A DNA stretch of 64,000 nucleotides from Blautia sp. SC05B48 (GCF_005848555.1 NZ_CP040518.1:3115501-3179500), one strand, 5' to 3'. Shown: positions 6,682 through 14,872, counted from the first letter of the stretch. Numbers and translations are program-made. Notes: generated from the letters alone by a model not told the origin.

Positions 6682-8052
6682 ATGCAGACACATCAGACAG
6701 ACTTTTCAACAGGAAATGTCTATCGCAACATTATGGAGGTAGCTGTGCCGATGATCATTGCACAGATCCTGAACCTCCTTTACAACATTGTAGACCGGAT
6801 CTATATCGGAAGGATCCCCGAGATCGGAGCCACCGCACTGACAGGAGTGGGACTATGTTTTCCCATTATCAGTCTGATCACTGCATTTACCTATCTTTTT
6901 GGAAATGGAGGAGCACCGCTTTGCTCCATGGAACGAGGAAGAGGACACCAGGAAGAAGCAGAAATGCTCATGGGAAACACCTTTGTGATGCTGATCGGCA
7001 CAGGAGTGATCCTGACAGCCATTGGCCTTATCTTTTACAGACCGATCCTCTATGCCTTTGGCGCCAGTGATGTAACCTTTTCCTATGCGGCAGACTACAT
7101 AAGGATCTATCTTCTGGGAACCCTGTTTGTGATGATCACTCTGGGAATGAACCCGTTTATAAACAGCCAGGGCTTTGGAAACACCGGAATGCTTACGATA
7201 CTGATCGGTGCAGTACTGAACATCCTTCTGGATCCCCTATTTATCTTTGGAATGCACATGGGAGTCCGTGGAGCAGCTTTGGCGACCATTATATCCCAGC
7301 TCTGCTCCGCAATCTGGGTCTTGCGCTTTCTCACAGGAAAAAAGGCGATCCTGAACCTGAAAAAAAGTGCCATGAAGATTTCCTGGAAAAGAGTGGGCAG
7401 TATCGTAAGCCTTGGTATGTCCGGTTTTTTTATGGCATTTACAAACAGTCTTGTGCAGGTGGTATGCAATGCCACACTCCAGACCTGGGGCGGTGATATC
7501 TACGTTGGTGTCATGACAGTTTTAAATTCTGTCCGTGACATTTTCACCATGCCGGTCCATGGGCTTACCACAGGTGCTTCTCCGGTCATGAGCTTCAATT
7601 ATGGAGAAAAAGCATACGACAGAGTCAAAAAAGCAATTAAATTTATTACAGCTGTCTGTGTGATCTATACCCTGGCAGGCTGGGGGATCCTGAAGCTGCT
7701 TCCGGAATTTTTCATCCGGATCTTTAACAGCGATCCCGGGCTTCTGGAAAAGGGAGTTCCCGCCCTTCATATTTACTTTTTCGGCTTCTGCTTTATGGCC
7801 TTGCAGTTTACCGGACAAAGCGTGTTCGTAGCACTTGGAAAGGCAAAAAAGGCCACCTTTTTTTCTCTGTTCCGAAAGGTAGTGATCGTAGTACCGCTGA
7901 CGCTCCTGCTGCCTCATGTGAATGGCCTGGGAACAGATGGCGTGTTCTGGGCGGAACCGGTTTCCAACCTTGTAGGCGGCTGTGCATGCTTTTTTACCAT
8001 GCTGGCGACAGTACTGCCGGAGTTGAACAGTGACCTCAAACGGGCCGGATAA
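6682..8052 (+). CDS. MATE family efflux transporter
   Basis: A 456-residue polytopic membrane protein with about 12 hydrophobic segments in two similar halves. It begins FSTGNVYRNIMEVAVPMIIAQILNLLYNIVDRIYIG, the typical N-terminal MATE helix with the VDR..IG motif. The second half repeats the pattern (SWKRVGSIVSLGMSGFFMAFTNSLVQVV; GLTTGASPVMSFNYG). MATE proteins export cationic drugs or metabolites using sodium or proton gradients; the substrate cannot be predicted. The start has AGGAAGGTG upstream. It stands alone between the divergent BMC pair and a DUF1015 gene and differs from the second MATE at 44049. Confidence 0.88.
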   Translation: MQTHQTDFSTGNVYRNIMEVAVPMIIAQILNLLYNIVDRIYIGRIPEIGATALTGVGLCFPIISLITAFTYLFGNGGAPLCSMERGRGHQEEAEMLMGNTFVMLIGTGVILTAIGLIFYRPILYAFGASDVTFSYAADYIRIYLLGTLFVMITLGMNPFINSQGFGNTGMLTILIGAVLNILLDPLFIFGMHMGVRGAALATIISQLCSAIWVLRFLTGKKAILNLKKSAMKISWKRVGSIVSLGMSGFFMAFTNSLVQVVCNATLQTWGGDIYVGVMTVLNSVRDIFTMPVHGLTTGASPVMSFNYGEKAYDRVKKAIKFITAVCVIYTLAGWGILKLLPEFFIRIFNSDPGLLEKGVPALHIYFFGFCFMALQFTGQSVFVALGKAKKATFFSLFRKVVIVVPLTLLLPHVNGLGTDGVFWAEPVSNLVGGCACFFTMLATVLPELNSDLKRAG

Positions 8053-8168
8053 AGGTTTGCGGGAAATTTTGATATGTGTTAGAATGGACAGGACGATTTT
8101 TCTGCAGACTAAGCAGAAATATTAAGAAAGGCCGGCGTATGGCCGGACAGGAATGAGAGGAAAACACA

Positions 8169-9416
8169 ATGGCTTTATTTCAGGCATTTCGGGCAGTAAG
8201 ACCTGCTTCGGAAAAAGCAGAAAAGGTGGCGGCACTTCCTTATGACGTAGTCAGCAGAGAGGAAGCGAGAGAGATCGGGGAAACAAATCCGGAATCTTTT
8301 CTACATATAGACCGTGCAGAGATGGATCTGGATCCGGAAACAGATATTTATGATCCGATGGTTTATCAGAAGGCAAGGGAAAATCTGGATCGTTTCCAGA
8401 AAGAAGGGATCCTGATCCAGGATGAGAAACCGAACTATTATCTGTATGAACTGATTCGTAAGGGAAAATCCCAGACAGGGATCGTAGGTGTCAGCTCCAT
8501 TGATGATTACATGAATGGTGTGATCAAAAAGCATGAGCTTACAAGAGAGGATAAGGAGCAGGACCGCATCCGTCACGTGGATGTCTGTGATGCCAACACA
8601 GGCCCTATTTTTCTGGCGTGCAGATATCCGGCAGAGCTTCTTACTCTTATGGAAGAATGGAAAGATACACATGTTCTGGTGTATGATTTTACTTCCGATG
8701 ACGAGATCACACATCGTGTATGGATCGTAGATGAGGAAGAAACGATTCGGACCATAGACAGCCTTTTTGGCGGGATCTCATCTATCTATATTGCGGATGG
8801 CCACCACAGAGCAGCCTCCGCAGTAAAGGTGGGACTGAAGAAAAGAGCGGAGCATTCGGACTACACCGGAAAAGAAGAATTTAACTTTTTCCTGTCAGTG
8901 GTATTTCCGTATGACCAGCTGACCATTCTTCCGTACCACAGGATCGTAAAGGATATCAAAGGCATGGAACCCAAAGCCTTCATCGGAAGTATGAAGTTTA
9001 ATTTTGAGCTGATGGCAATGCCGGGCTTTCCATGTAAACCGGTAGAGAAACACTGCTTTGGGCTGTATGTAGACGGAGAATGGTTCCATCTGAAGGCATA
9101 TCCGGATATCTATGCGGGAAAAGACAGCGTAGGTCAGCTGGATGTGTCTGTTCTTCAGGATAAGGTCCTGGGTCCGGTTCTGGGGATCAGTGATCCGCGT
9201 ACCGATGAGAGGATCCGCTTTATGGGAGGAAATCACCGGCTGAAGGATCTGGCAGCAGCTGCAGATGAGACAGGAGGAGCTGCCTTTGCCATGTATCCTA
9301 CATCTATGGAGGAGCTGATGACGATCGCAGACGAGGGTAAGCTTATGCCGCCAAAGAGCACCTGGTTTGAGCCGAAGCTCCGCAGTGGTCTTTTTATCCA
9401 TAAGCTTTCAGACTGA
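8169..9416 (+). CDS. DUF1015 family protein
   Basis: A soluble protein of 415 residues with the N-terminal segment FQAFRAVRPASEKAEKVAALPYDVVSREEA and the internal IADGHHRAASAV, both hallmarks of DUF1015. The histidine-rich IADGHHR motif resembles that of ParB-like nucleotide-binding folds, but the family's reaction is not established. In related bacteria DUF1015 genes often sit beside serine biosynthesis genes; here it is alone, between a MATE transporter and an alarmone synthetase. The ATG is preceded by GAATGAGAGGAAAA, which supplies a GAGG ribosome binding site. Confidence 0.85.
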   Translation: MALFQAFRAVRPASEKAEKVAALPYDVVSREEAREIGETNPESFLHIDRAEMDLDPETDIYDPMVYQKARENLDRFQKEGILIQDEKPNYYLYELIRKGKSQTGIVGVSSIDDYMNGVIKKHELTREDKEQDRIRHVDVCDANTGPIFLACRYPAELLTLMEEWKDTHVLVYDFTSDDEITHRVWIVDEEETIRTIDSLFGGISSIYIADGHHRAASAVKVGLKKRAEHSDYTGKEEFNFFLSVVFPYDQLTILPYHRIVKDIKGMEPKAFIGSMKFNFELMAMPGFPCKPVEKHCFGLYVDGEWFHLKAYPDIYAGKDSVGQLDVSVLQDKVLGPVLGISDPRTDERIRFMGGNHRLKDLAAAADETGGAAFAMYPTSMEELMTIADEGKLMPPKSTWFEPKLRSGLFIHKLSD

Positions 9417-9538
9417 TGCCGGAGACTTTATAGAATTTTAATAAAATGGTCAGGGAAATCTTAGGAAATTAATACAGATCGCTCACATTTGTCAGGTAAT
9501 ATATAATATAGTTGAGCAAATGAGAAAGAGGGGGTTTC

Positions 9539-10183
9539 ATGACAAACGAACAGTATTACGATTGCATCCGGCCATACCAGAATGCATGCCAGATCATGCG
9601 CGCCAAGCTTGAAGTGCTCAACGGAAGTCTGTATCAGAAATCTTCCGTATCTCCGATCCACAATATCCAGGAACGGATCAAATCCAAGAGGAGCATCGAA
9701 AAGAAGCTGGAGAAGCTGGGGCATTCGGACAGTGTGCAGAACGCCAAGGATCATCTCCGGGATATCGCCGGGATCCGTGTGATTTGCTACTTTATTGATG
9801 ATATATATAATCTTGTAAATGCGCTGAAACGGCAGAGTGAGCTGATTTTTATCAGAGAGAAGGATTACATACAGAATCCAAAGCCCAACGGATACCGCAG
9901 CTTTCATGTGATCATCGCAGTTCCGGTATACTATCTGGATACCATGGAGTATTTTCCGGTGGAGATCCAGCTGAGGACGATGACCATGGATCTCTGGGCA
10001 AGCATGGAGCACCGTGTCTGCTACAAGAAGCTTCCGGAACACAGGGATGAGCTGGCGGAGGCCTTCCGTCAGTATGCAGATATCCTCGGAAAGATCGAGG
10101 AACAGTTTGAAGCCTACAATGAAACAGGAATGCTGGAGGAGATCGCATCGGCCCAGATTGCTGAGAATCCGTCGGAGGGATAA
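9539..10183 (+). CDS. Small alarmone synthetase (GTP pyrophosphokinase family, RelQ/YjbM-like)
   Basis: The 214-residue protein carries the RelA/SpoT synthetase core without hydrolase or regulatory domains: SIEKKLEKLG, DIAGIRVICYFIDDIYNLV, NPKPNGYRSFHVIIAVP and VEIQLRTMTMDLWASMEHRVCYKK. NGYRSFH and the EIQLRT strand are the nucleotide binding and catalytic signatures. Such enzymes make (p)ppGpp or related alarmones from ATP and GDP or GTP during stress. GAGGGGG lies just before the ATG. A 63-residue Cys-rich protein starts two bases after the stop and is probably cotranslated. Confidence 0.88.
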   Translation: MTNEQYYDCIRPYQNACQIMRAKLEVLNGSLYQKSSVSPIHNIQERIKSKRSIEKKLEKLGHSDSVQNAKDHLRDIAGIRVICYFIDDIYNLVNALKRQSELIFIREKDYIQNPKPNGYRSFHVIIAVPVYYLDTMEYFPVEIQLRTMTMDLWASMEHRVCYKKLPEHRDELAEAFRQYADILGKIEEQFEAYNETGMLEEIASAQIAENPSEG

Positions 10184-10185
10184 AA

Positions 10186-10377
10186 ATGGAGATTGAAGAG
10201 GAATTTGTATCCGGTTTCTGCCGTACCATGAACGGGGGCGAAACCGTCTGCTGTGAGTATACACGGCAGGAGGACGGGAGCAGGAAGCTGACTTTTATGG
10301 ACTGCGCGCATGAGAGATGTGTAAATACAGGCGCCTGTGAGATCTTCAAACAGGCCCATGAGCTGGAGCAGAAATAA
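10186..10377 (+). CDS. Small Cys-rich protein of unknown function, coupled to the alarmone synthetase
   Basis: A 63-residue protein that begins two bases after the alarmone synthetase stop. It has six cysteines, arranged C, CC, C, C and C (FCRTMNGGETVCCEY, MDCAHERCVNTGACEIF), which could bind a metal or form disulfides. No family is recognised with confidence. The coupling to the upstream gene and the absence of shadow-like composition argue that it is a real gene. A role connected to alarmone synthesis would be inference from position only. Confidence 0.6.
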   Translation: MEIEEEFVSGFCRTMNGGETVCCEYTRQEDGSRKLTFMDCAHERCVNTGACEIFKQAHELEQK

Positions 10378-10477
10378 AAGATCAAAGAAAAGAAAACGGC
10401 GAAAATGCATAATGATCAAAAATAATAATGATAAAAAAACAATTATAAAAAAATCACAGAAAACAGGAGGAGTAGGT

Positions 10478-11089
10478 ATGAAGCACACAGTAGATGCGAT
10501 GGGAAAGCAGTGTCCGATCCCGGTGGTGATGACCAAGAAGATTCTTGACAAGGCAGAGCAGGGAGACGAGATCTTAATACTGGTAGACAACGAAACGGCG
10601 GTAAACAACTTAAGCAGACTTGCCGGAAGTACCGGATGCAGCTTCGTATCCAGAAAAACAGAAGGTGGTTATGAGATCAATATGACAGTAAAATCAGATT
10701 CTGCTGCAAGAAGTCAGGCAGAGCCTGAGATCGTCTGCACACCGGCTGTTCCTAAGGGAGATTATACAGTTGCCATCACTTCTGATAAGATGGGAGACGG
10801 AGATCCGGAGCTTGGTGCGATCCTGATCAAGGGATTTGTGTATGCGCTGACACAGCTGGAGACACCGCCGTCAGTTATGCTGTTTTATAATGGCGGAGCC
10901 AGACTTACTGCACAGGATTCACCATGTATCGAAGACCTTAAGACCTTACAGGAACAGGGAACAGAGATCCTGACTTGCGGAACCTGTGTGAACTTCTATG
11001 GACTGAAGGAACCGGCAGTGGGAACCGTAACAAATATGTATACCATAGCGGAAAAGCTCACAAAAGCAGGAAAAGTGATCCGCCCGTAA
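10478..11089 (+). CDS. yedF: Selenium metabolism protein YedF (TusA-like sulfurtransferase domain plus DsrE-like domain)
   Basis: Residues 1-70 are a TusA/SirA-like domain (MKHTVDAMGKQCPIPVVMTKKI) with the CPxP cysteine. The remainder (DYTVAITSDKMGDGDPELGAILIKGF, TCGTCVNFYGL) is a DsrE-like domain with conserved cysteines. This two-domain build is the YedF family, encoded alongside selenium-dependent molybdenum hydroxylase genes and selD in Firmicutes. I start it at the ATG at 10478 because AGGAGGAG lies directly upstream; the open frame extends further 5' without a start of similar quality. Sulfur or selenium transfer is inferred from the family. Confidence 0.85.
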   Translation: MKHTVDAMGKQCPIPVVMTKKILDKAEQGDEILILVDNETAVNNLSRLAGSTGCSFVSRKTEGGYEINMTVKSDSAARSQAEPEIVCTPAVPKGDYTVAITSDKMGDGDPELGAILIKGFVYALTQLETPPSVMLFYNGGARLTAQDSPCIEDLKTLQEQGTEILTCGTCVNFYGLKEPAVGTVTNMYTIAEKLTKAGKVIRP

Positions 11090-11131
11090 ACAGAGAAACA
11101 TATAGAAACAACAAAAGTATATAGAAACTTA

Positions 11132-11191
11132 CAGAAGCAGACAAAAACTTACAGAAGCAGACAAAAACATATAGAAGCAGACAGAAACAAA
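11132..11191 (+). repeat. Three tandem 20-bp repeats
   Basis: CAGAAGCAGACAAAAACTTA is followed at once by CAGAAGCAGACAAAAACATA and TAGAAGCAGACAGAAACAAA. Weaker TAGAAAC units extend on both sides (about 11090-11200). The run lies between yedF and its terminator hairpin. There are no spacers, so it is not a CRISPR array. Confidence 0.7.
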
Positions 11192-11202
11192 TAGAAATAC
11201 AC

Positions 11203-11242
11203 AGAAATGCCGCAGAGCCATTTTGAAGCCTGCGGCATTTCT
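11203..11242 (+). terminator. Terminator-like hairpin after yedF
   Basis: AGAAATGCCGCAG (11203-11215) pairs perfectly with CTGCGGCATTTCT (11230-11242) over a 14-nt loop. The downstream T tract is short, so termination may be inefficient. Confidence 0.55.
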
Positions 11243-11365
11243 GACATCCAGTTGGTATCTGGTTGATATCCACTTAATGTCTTCTATGTGAAAAGATTTT
11301 AATGAAAAACTGCACATCCTACGCAGATAACATGATAATTTTATGAAAAGCGAAAGGAAATCATT

Positions 11366-11542
11366 ATGAAAATCGAATACACAAAAGTGGGAGACTATTA
11401 TTTACCGAATCTTTAAAAAGATAATGATATGGCAGTAGCAAGATATATACTTGCGGTAAATAGAAGATATAAACGTGACGGAGAACAGGAAGCAGATTTT
11501 ATCTCCTGTGTCACATTTGGAAAGAGTGCGGAATTTGTATAG
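11366..11542 (+). pseudogene. Remnants of transposon genes: tnpV start fused to an ssb fragment
   Basis: An ATG at 11366 with AAAGGA upstream opens MKIEYTKVGDYYLPNL and stops at 11414-11416. This resembles the N-terminus of the TnpV protein of conjugative transposons. In the same frame, 11417-11539 continues with AVARYILAVNRRYKRDG and ADFISCVTFGKSAEFV before a stop; this is the core of a single-stranded DNA binding protein. Both are too short to work. They show that an integrative element once lay here and was mostly lost, next to the radical SAM mobile pair. Confidence 0.6.
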
Positions 11543-11674
11543 AAATAGATTGCACCACGAGATTTATATGTCTGATGCAAGAAAGGTTGCTCCAGATAAA
11601 TGGAAAACTGTAATTAGACATCCGATTAAGAAAGCGTAAAATCGGGATTTACTTCTACTTAGACATACAAACTG

Positions 11675-11729
11675 TTGACAGTAAAACTCCTATATAGTAT
11701 TATTTGATAAAATACTATATAGGAGTTTT
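11675..11729 (+). promoter_or_regulatory. Promoter of the MarR/radical SAM operon with an overlapping perfect palindrome (putative operator)
   Basis: TTGACA (11675-11680) and TATTAT (11698-11703) are 17 bp apart, a near-consensus promoter. A perfect inverted repeat with 18-bp arms (AAAACTCCTATATAGTAT at 11683-11700, complement at 11712-11729) covers the spacer, part of the -10 box and the TAGGAG ribosome binding site of the MarR gene. The symmetrical design fits an operator bound by the MarR product itself; in RNA it could also hide the ribosome binding site. Confidence 0.7.
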
Positions 11730-11732
11730 TGT

Positions 11733-12170
11733 ATGAAAATGAATGGCGGATTTCTTGTTACCAAAATAAAACAACTTGGAGATCGAATCTTTGAGAAGAT
11801 TCTCAGCGAAAAGAATATTGATGCGTTTAACGGAGCCCAGGGGCGTATTCTTTATGTACTGTGGCAGGAAGATGGAATCTCAATCAGGTCACTCTCGATT
11901 AAATGTGGATTAGCGATAACTTCTCTTACTACGATGCTGGAAAGAATGGAAAATCAAGGGCTGATAAGACGCGTTCAGTCTGAAACGGACAAAAGGAAAA
12001 CACTTCTGTTTCTGACTGAAAAAGCACATGCCTTAAAGGACGAATACGATTCTGTATCTGATAAAATGGGCAGTATTTACTACAAAGGTTTTTCGGAGGA
12101 AGAAATTACCCAGTTTGAGGAATACCTCGACCGTATCAGAAAGAATCTTGAGGAGTGGCAGAAATCATGA
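11733..12170 (+). CDS. MarR family transcriptional regulator of a radical SAM mobile pair system
   Basis: This 145-residue protein has the winged-helix core ISIRSLSIKCGLAITSLTTMLERMENQGLIRRVQSETDKRKTLLFLTE, with the DxRxxx wing typical of MarR (here DKRKTL). It starts four bases after a large palindrome that overlaps its promoter. Its stop overlaps the next start by four bases (ATGA), so it is translationally coupled to the first of two radical SAM proteins. A MarR gene plus two adjacent radical SAM genes is the known but uncharacterised radical SAM mobile pair arrangement. Autoregulation is inferred from the palindrome; the ligand is unknown. Confidence 0.85.
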   Translation: MKMNGGFLVTKIKQLGDRIFEKILSEKNIDAFNGAQGRILYVLWQEDGISIRSLSIKCGLAITSLTTMLERMENQGLIRRVQSETDKRKTLLFLTEKAHALKDEYDSVSDKMGSIYYKGFSEEEITQFEEYLDRIRKNLEEWQKS

Positions 12171-12856
12171 GTATTTGTATCAAAGATCAGATTCAAAACA
12201 TGAATATCGTCATCGGATGTACAGTGGGGTGTGCATATTGCTATGCTCGCAATAATGTGAAACGCTGGCATATGATTGATGACTTTGCTGACCCTGAATT
12301 CTTTCCGGGTAAGCTCAAGATGATGGAAAAGAAACGTCCGCAGAACTTTCTTCTTACCGGCATGAGCGATCTTTCCGGCTGGAAGTCAGAATGGAGAGAC
12401 GAGGTATTTGCAAAGATCCGTGAAAATCCACAGCATCAGTTCCTGTTCCTTACCAAGCGACCTGATTTGCTGGATTTTGATACCGATCTGGAAAACGCAT
12501 GGTTTGGCGTTACGGTGACGAGGAAAGCAGAACTGTGGCGTATCGACGCCCTTCGGAAAAACGTCAGAGCAAAACATTACCATGTTACCTTTGAGCCGTT
12601 ATTCGACGATCCCGGCACAGTTGACCTTTCCGGAATCAATTGGATCGTTGTGGGCACCATGACCGGAGCTCAGAGCAGGAAGGTTCATACGGAGCCGGAG
12701 TGGGCATGGTCTCTGACAGATCAGGCGCATATGCTTGACATTCCGGTATTTATGAAGGAAGATCTTGTCCCTATCATAGGGAATGAAAATATGATTCAGG
12801 AAATGCCGGATGAATTCAATAAAGTGTTGGAGGTACAGAGATCATGGCAGAAGTAA
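12167..12856 (+). CDS. Radical SAM mobile pair protein A
   Basis: The 229-residue protein has the CxxxCxxC cluster at Cys18, Cys22 and Cys25 (GCTVGCAYCYAR), which would bind a 4Fe-4S cluster and S-adenosylmethionine. The remainder (FLFLTKRPDLLDF, AWFGVTVTRKAELWRI, HVTFEPLFDD, WIVVGTMTG) resembles the phage/DUF5131-type radical SAM branch. I start it at the ATG at 12167, which overlaps the MarR stop, with AGGAG upstream, rather than at an in-frame GTG at 12155. It is always found beside protein B and a MarR regulator in this system; the substrate is not known. Confidence 0.85.
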   Translation: MSICIKDQIQNMNIVIGCTVGCAYCYARNNVKRWHMIDDFADPEFFPGKLKMMEKKRPQNFLLTGMSDLSGWKSEWRDEVFAKIRENPQHQFLFLTKRPDLLDFDTDLENAWFGVTVTRKAELWRIDALRKNVRAKHYHVTFEPLFDDPGTVDLSGINWIVVGTMTGAQSRKVHTEPEWAWSLTDQAHMLDIPVFMKEDLVPIIGNENMIQEMPDEFNKVLEVQRSWQK

Positions 12857-13752
12857 TAAATGGAATCCTCATTAATGAGGCGGAAACAAAGAACATCATG
12901 ACCAAGTCCAGTCTGCCTGTAGGCGGTTACTCGGTCAATCCATATGTAGGCTGTACACACGCCTGTAAGTATTGCTATGCTTCTTTTATGAAGCGCTTTA
13001 CCGGACACAAGGAGGAATGGGGCGCTTTCCTTGATGTGAAGCATTGGCCGGAAATTAAGAATCCGAAGAAATATGCCGGACAGCGGGTGGTCATCGGTTC
13101 TGTGACAGATGGCTACAATCCACAGGAGGAGCAATTCGGGAATACCAGAAAACTTCTGGAGCAGCTGATCGGCAGTGACGCAGATATTCTGATCTGCACA
13201 AAGTCGGATCTTGTGGTACGAGATATTGATCTGCTGAAGAAGCTTGGACATGTAACCGTTTCATGGTCGATCAACACACTAGATGAAAATTTCAAGAACG
13301 ATATGGACTCTGCTTCTAGCATTGAGCGCCGTATCGCTGCTATGAAGCAGGTATATGAAGCAGGTATCCGTACAGTCTGTTTCGTATCTCCGGTATTCCC
13401 CGGTATCACGGATTTTGAAGCAATCTTTGAGCGGGTAAAGGATCAGTGCGATCTGTTCTGGCTCGAAAATCTCAATCTTCGAGGCGGTTTCAAAAAGACA
13501 ATTATGGATTATATCGCCGGAAAATATCCTGATCTTGTACCACTTTACGACGAGATCTATAACAAGCATAACCGCAGCTACTTTGAAGCACTTGAAGTAA
13601 AAGCTGAGGAAATGGCTAAGAAGTATGATTGCCCATTTGTGGATAATGAAATGCCTTATGGCAGAGTCCCGCAGGGACATCCGGTGATCGTAGATTATTT
13701 CTATCATGAGGAAATCCGAGGGACAGAGAATACAGGAAAAAGAAATCGTTAA
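12844..13752 (+). CDS. Radical SAM mobile pair protein B
   Basis: A 302-residue radical SAM protein with Cys37, Cys41 and Cys44 (GCTHACKYCYASF). The segments VVIGSVTDGYNPQEE, DADILICTKSDLVVRD and VTVSWSINTLDE resemble the SplB/Rv2578c-type radical SAM branch. It overlaps protein A by 13 bases and has GGAGG before its ATG, so the two are made together. The paired radical SAM enzymes may act in sequence or as a heterodimer, but no substrate or product is known. A perfect terminator hairpin follows at 13861. Confidence 0.85.
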   Translation: MAEVINGILINEAETKNIMTKSSLPVGGYSVNPYVGCTHACKYCYASFMKRFTGHKEEWGAFLDVKHWPEIKNPKKYAGQRVVIGSVTDGYNPQEEQFGNTRKLLEQLIGSDADILICTKSDLVVRDIDLLKKLGHVTVSWSINTLDENFKNDMDSASSIERRIAAMKQVYEAGIRTVCFVSPVFPGITDFEAIFERVKDQCDLFWLENLNLRGGFKKTIMDYIAGKYPDLVPLYDEIYNKHNRSYFEALEVKAEEMAKKYDCPFVDNEMPYGRVPQGHPVIVDYFYHEEIRGTENTGKRNR

Positions 13753-13860
13753 TCTAAACGAAAATTAAACTGATGATGGTGGAGAGATTTATTTATCGCC
13801 ATTTGAAATCGAGAAGTTCTTGTTTGAAAAATAGAGAAATTGTAAAATTGAAGAAAAAAG

Positions 13861-13903
13861 AAATGCACAGTTCTTAGCTTATCGAGAACTGTGCATTTTT
13901 GTA
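13861..13903 (+). terminator. Bidirectional intrinsic terminator
   Basis: AAATGCACAGTTCT (13861-13874) pairs perfectly with AGAACTGTGCATTT (13885-13898) over a 10-nt loop, with T or A tracts on both sides. It serves the radical SAM operon (+) and the cupin gene (-). Confidence 0.8.
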
Positions 13904-13918
13904 AATAAATACTTTTAA

Positions 13919-14272
13919 TTAGCCGATTACGGCGTCCTCTGCTGTAAAATGTTCCAGAGAATTTTCTTTTACCTGAATGCAGATATAAGTAATTCCGGAA
14001 ATATCGGATGCAAAAAACTGACGCTTTGCAGCAGGTGCGATTTTTAGCCAGTCTCCAGTTGAAAGGCTGATTTCTTCTCCATCAATTATGGCTTTGCCGT
14101 TACCTGAAAGAATTCCATAGATTTCCTCATTTTCTTTATGAGAATGAACAAATGGGACATTTGCTCCTGCAGGTAGTTCGTTTAAACTGATTTCTGCACC
14201 TGTTAAAGACAATTTTTCATGCAGCTCAATTCGGTTTTCCTTTCCAATAGTTGTTTTTGTGTAATTTGTCAT
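13919..14272 (-). CDS. Cupin domain protein
   Basis: A 117-residue single cupin domain. The first cupin motif is visible as PFVHSHKENEEIYGILSGNGKAII (the H.H....E......G pattern) and the second as GDWLKIAPAAKRQFFA. The histidines and glutamate would bind a metal. Small cupins of this kind are enzymes or sensors of varied substrates, so the role is open. It is transcribed away from an HxlR-type regulator across a 142-bp intergenic region, a layout that suggests that the regulator controls it. Confidence 0.85.
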   Translation of the reverse strand: MTNYTKTTIGKENRIELHEKLSLTGAEISLNELPAGANVPFVHSHKENEEIYGILSGNGKAIIDGEEISLSTGDWLKIAPAAKRQFFASDISGITYICIQVKENSLEHFTAEDAVIG

Positions 14273-14414
14273 AATAATACCTCCATAGTTGATTTGTAGT
14301 TTCTAATTACATGGCATTAGTATAGTGTGAGACACATACAAAAACAAGTACGCACCTTTTTGTAACTGTGCACTCAAAATTGAATGTGTTACAATAGACT
14401 CGGAGGTGAGAATT

Positions 14415-14747
14415 ATGCGAGCAAAAGAAGAATTACCGGAATGCCCAGTTGCAACAGCGGTATCTCTCATCGGAGGAAAATGGAAACTGCTGATTTTGCG
14501 TAACTTGAAAGAGCGCCCATGGAGATTCAATGAGCTACAACGAAGTATAGAGGGTATTTCACAAAAGGTTTTGACAGATAGTTTAAGACAAATGATGAGT
14601 GATGGACTGGCATATCGCCACGATTACCATGAGCAGCCACCGAGAGTTGAATACGGATTAACGGAACTCGGAACAAAAATGCTTCCAATTGTTAATTCAC
14701 TTGCTGACTTTGGTAACTACTATAAATCACTTATTGAACAGAAATAA
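14415..14747 (+). CDS. HxlR family winged-helix transcriptional regulator
   Basis: The 110-residue protein begins MRAKEELPECPVATAVSLIGGKWKLLILRNL, the HxlR signature with an N-terminal Cys before the helix, and continues RFNELQRSIEGISQKVLTDSLRQM and VEYGLTELG. The ATG at 14415 has GGAGGTGAG just upstream; an in-frame GTG at 14406 lies inside that ribosome binding site and is unlikely. HxlR proteins respond to redox or electrophiles, often through the conserved Cys (here PECPVA). The divergent cupin gene is its probable target. A terminator follows at 14770. Confidence 0.87.
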   Translation: MRAKEELPECPVATAVSLIGGKWKLLILRNLKERPWRFNELQRSIEGISQKVLTDSLRQMMSDGLAYRHDYHEQPPRVEYGLTELGTKMLPIVNSLADFGNYYKSLIEQK

Positions 14748-14769
14748 GTACGTTAGTATTTGAATAACT

Positions 14770-14820
14770 GTGCGTCGCATTCTCGTTACTTCAGTGATGA
14801 GTTAGACGCACTATTTTTTT
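14770..14820 (+). terminator. Intrinsic terminator after the HxlR gene
   Basis: GTGCGTC (14770-14776) pairs with GACGCAC (14805-14811), with inner pairing around TTACTTCAGTGA, and is followed by TATTTTTTT. Confidence 0.6.
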
Positions 14821-14837
14821 GGACGGGGAACAAATGT

Positions 14838-14866
14838 TTGTAAATTCTTCTCGAATATGGTACAAT
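14838..14866 (+). promoter_or_regulatory. Predicted tnpA promoter of the second IS element
   Basis: TTGTAA (14838-14843) and TACAAT (14861-14866) are 17 bp apart. A transcript would begin about at the ATG (14873), and there is no ribosome binding site before it, so a leaderless message is again predicted. Confidence 0.5.
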
Positions 14867-14872
14867 AAAAAC

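Noticed and set aside
11090-11200. Possible CRISPR array from regularly repeated 20-mers
   Set aside because: The units are directly adjacent, only three are clear, and there are no spacers or cas genes.
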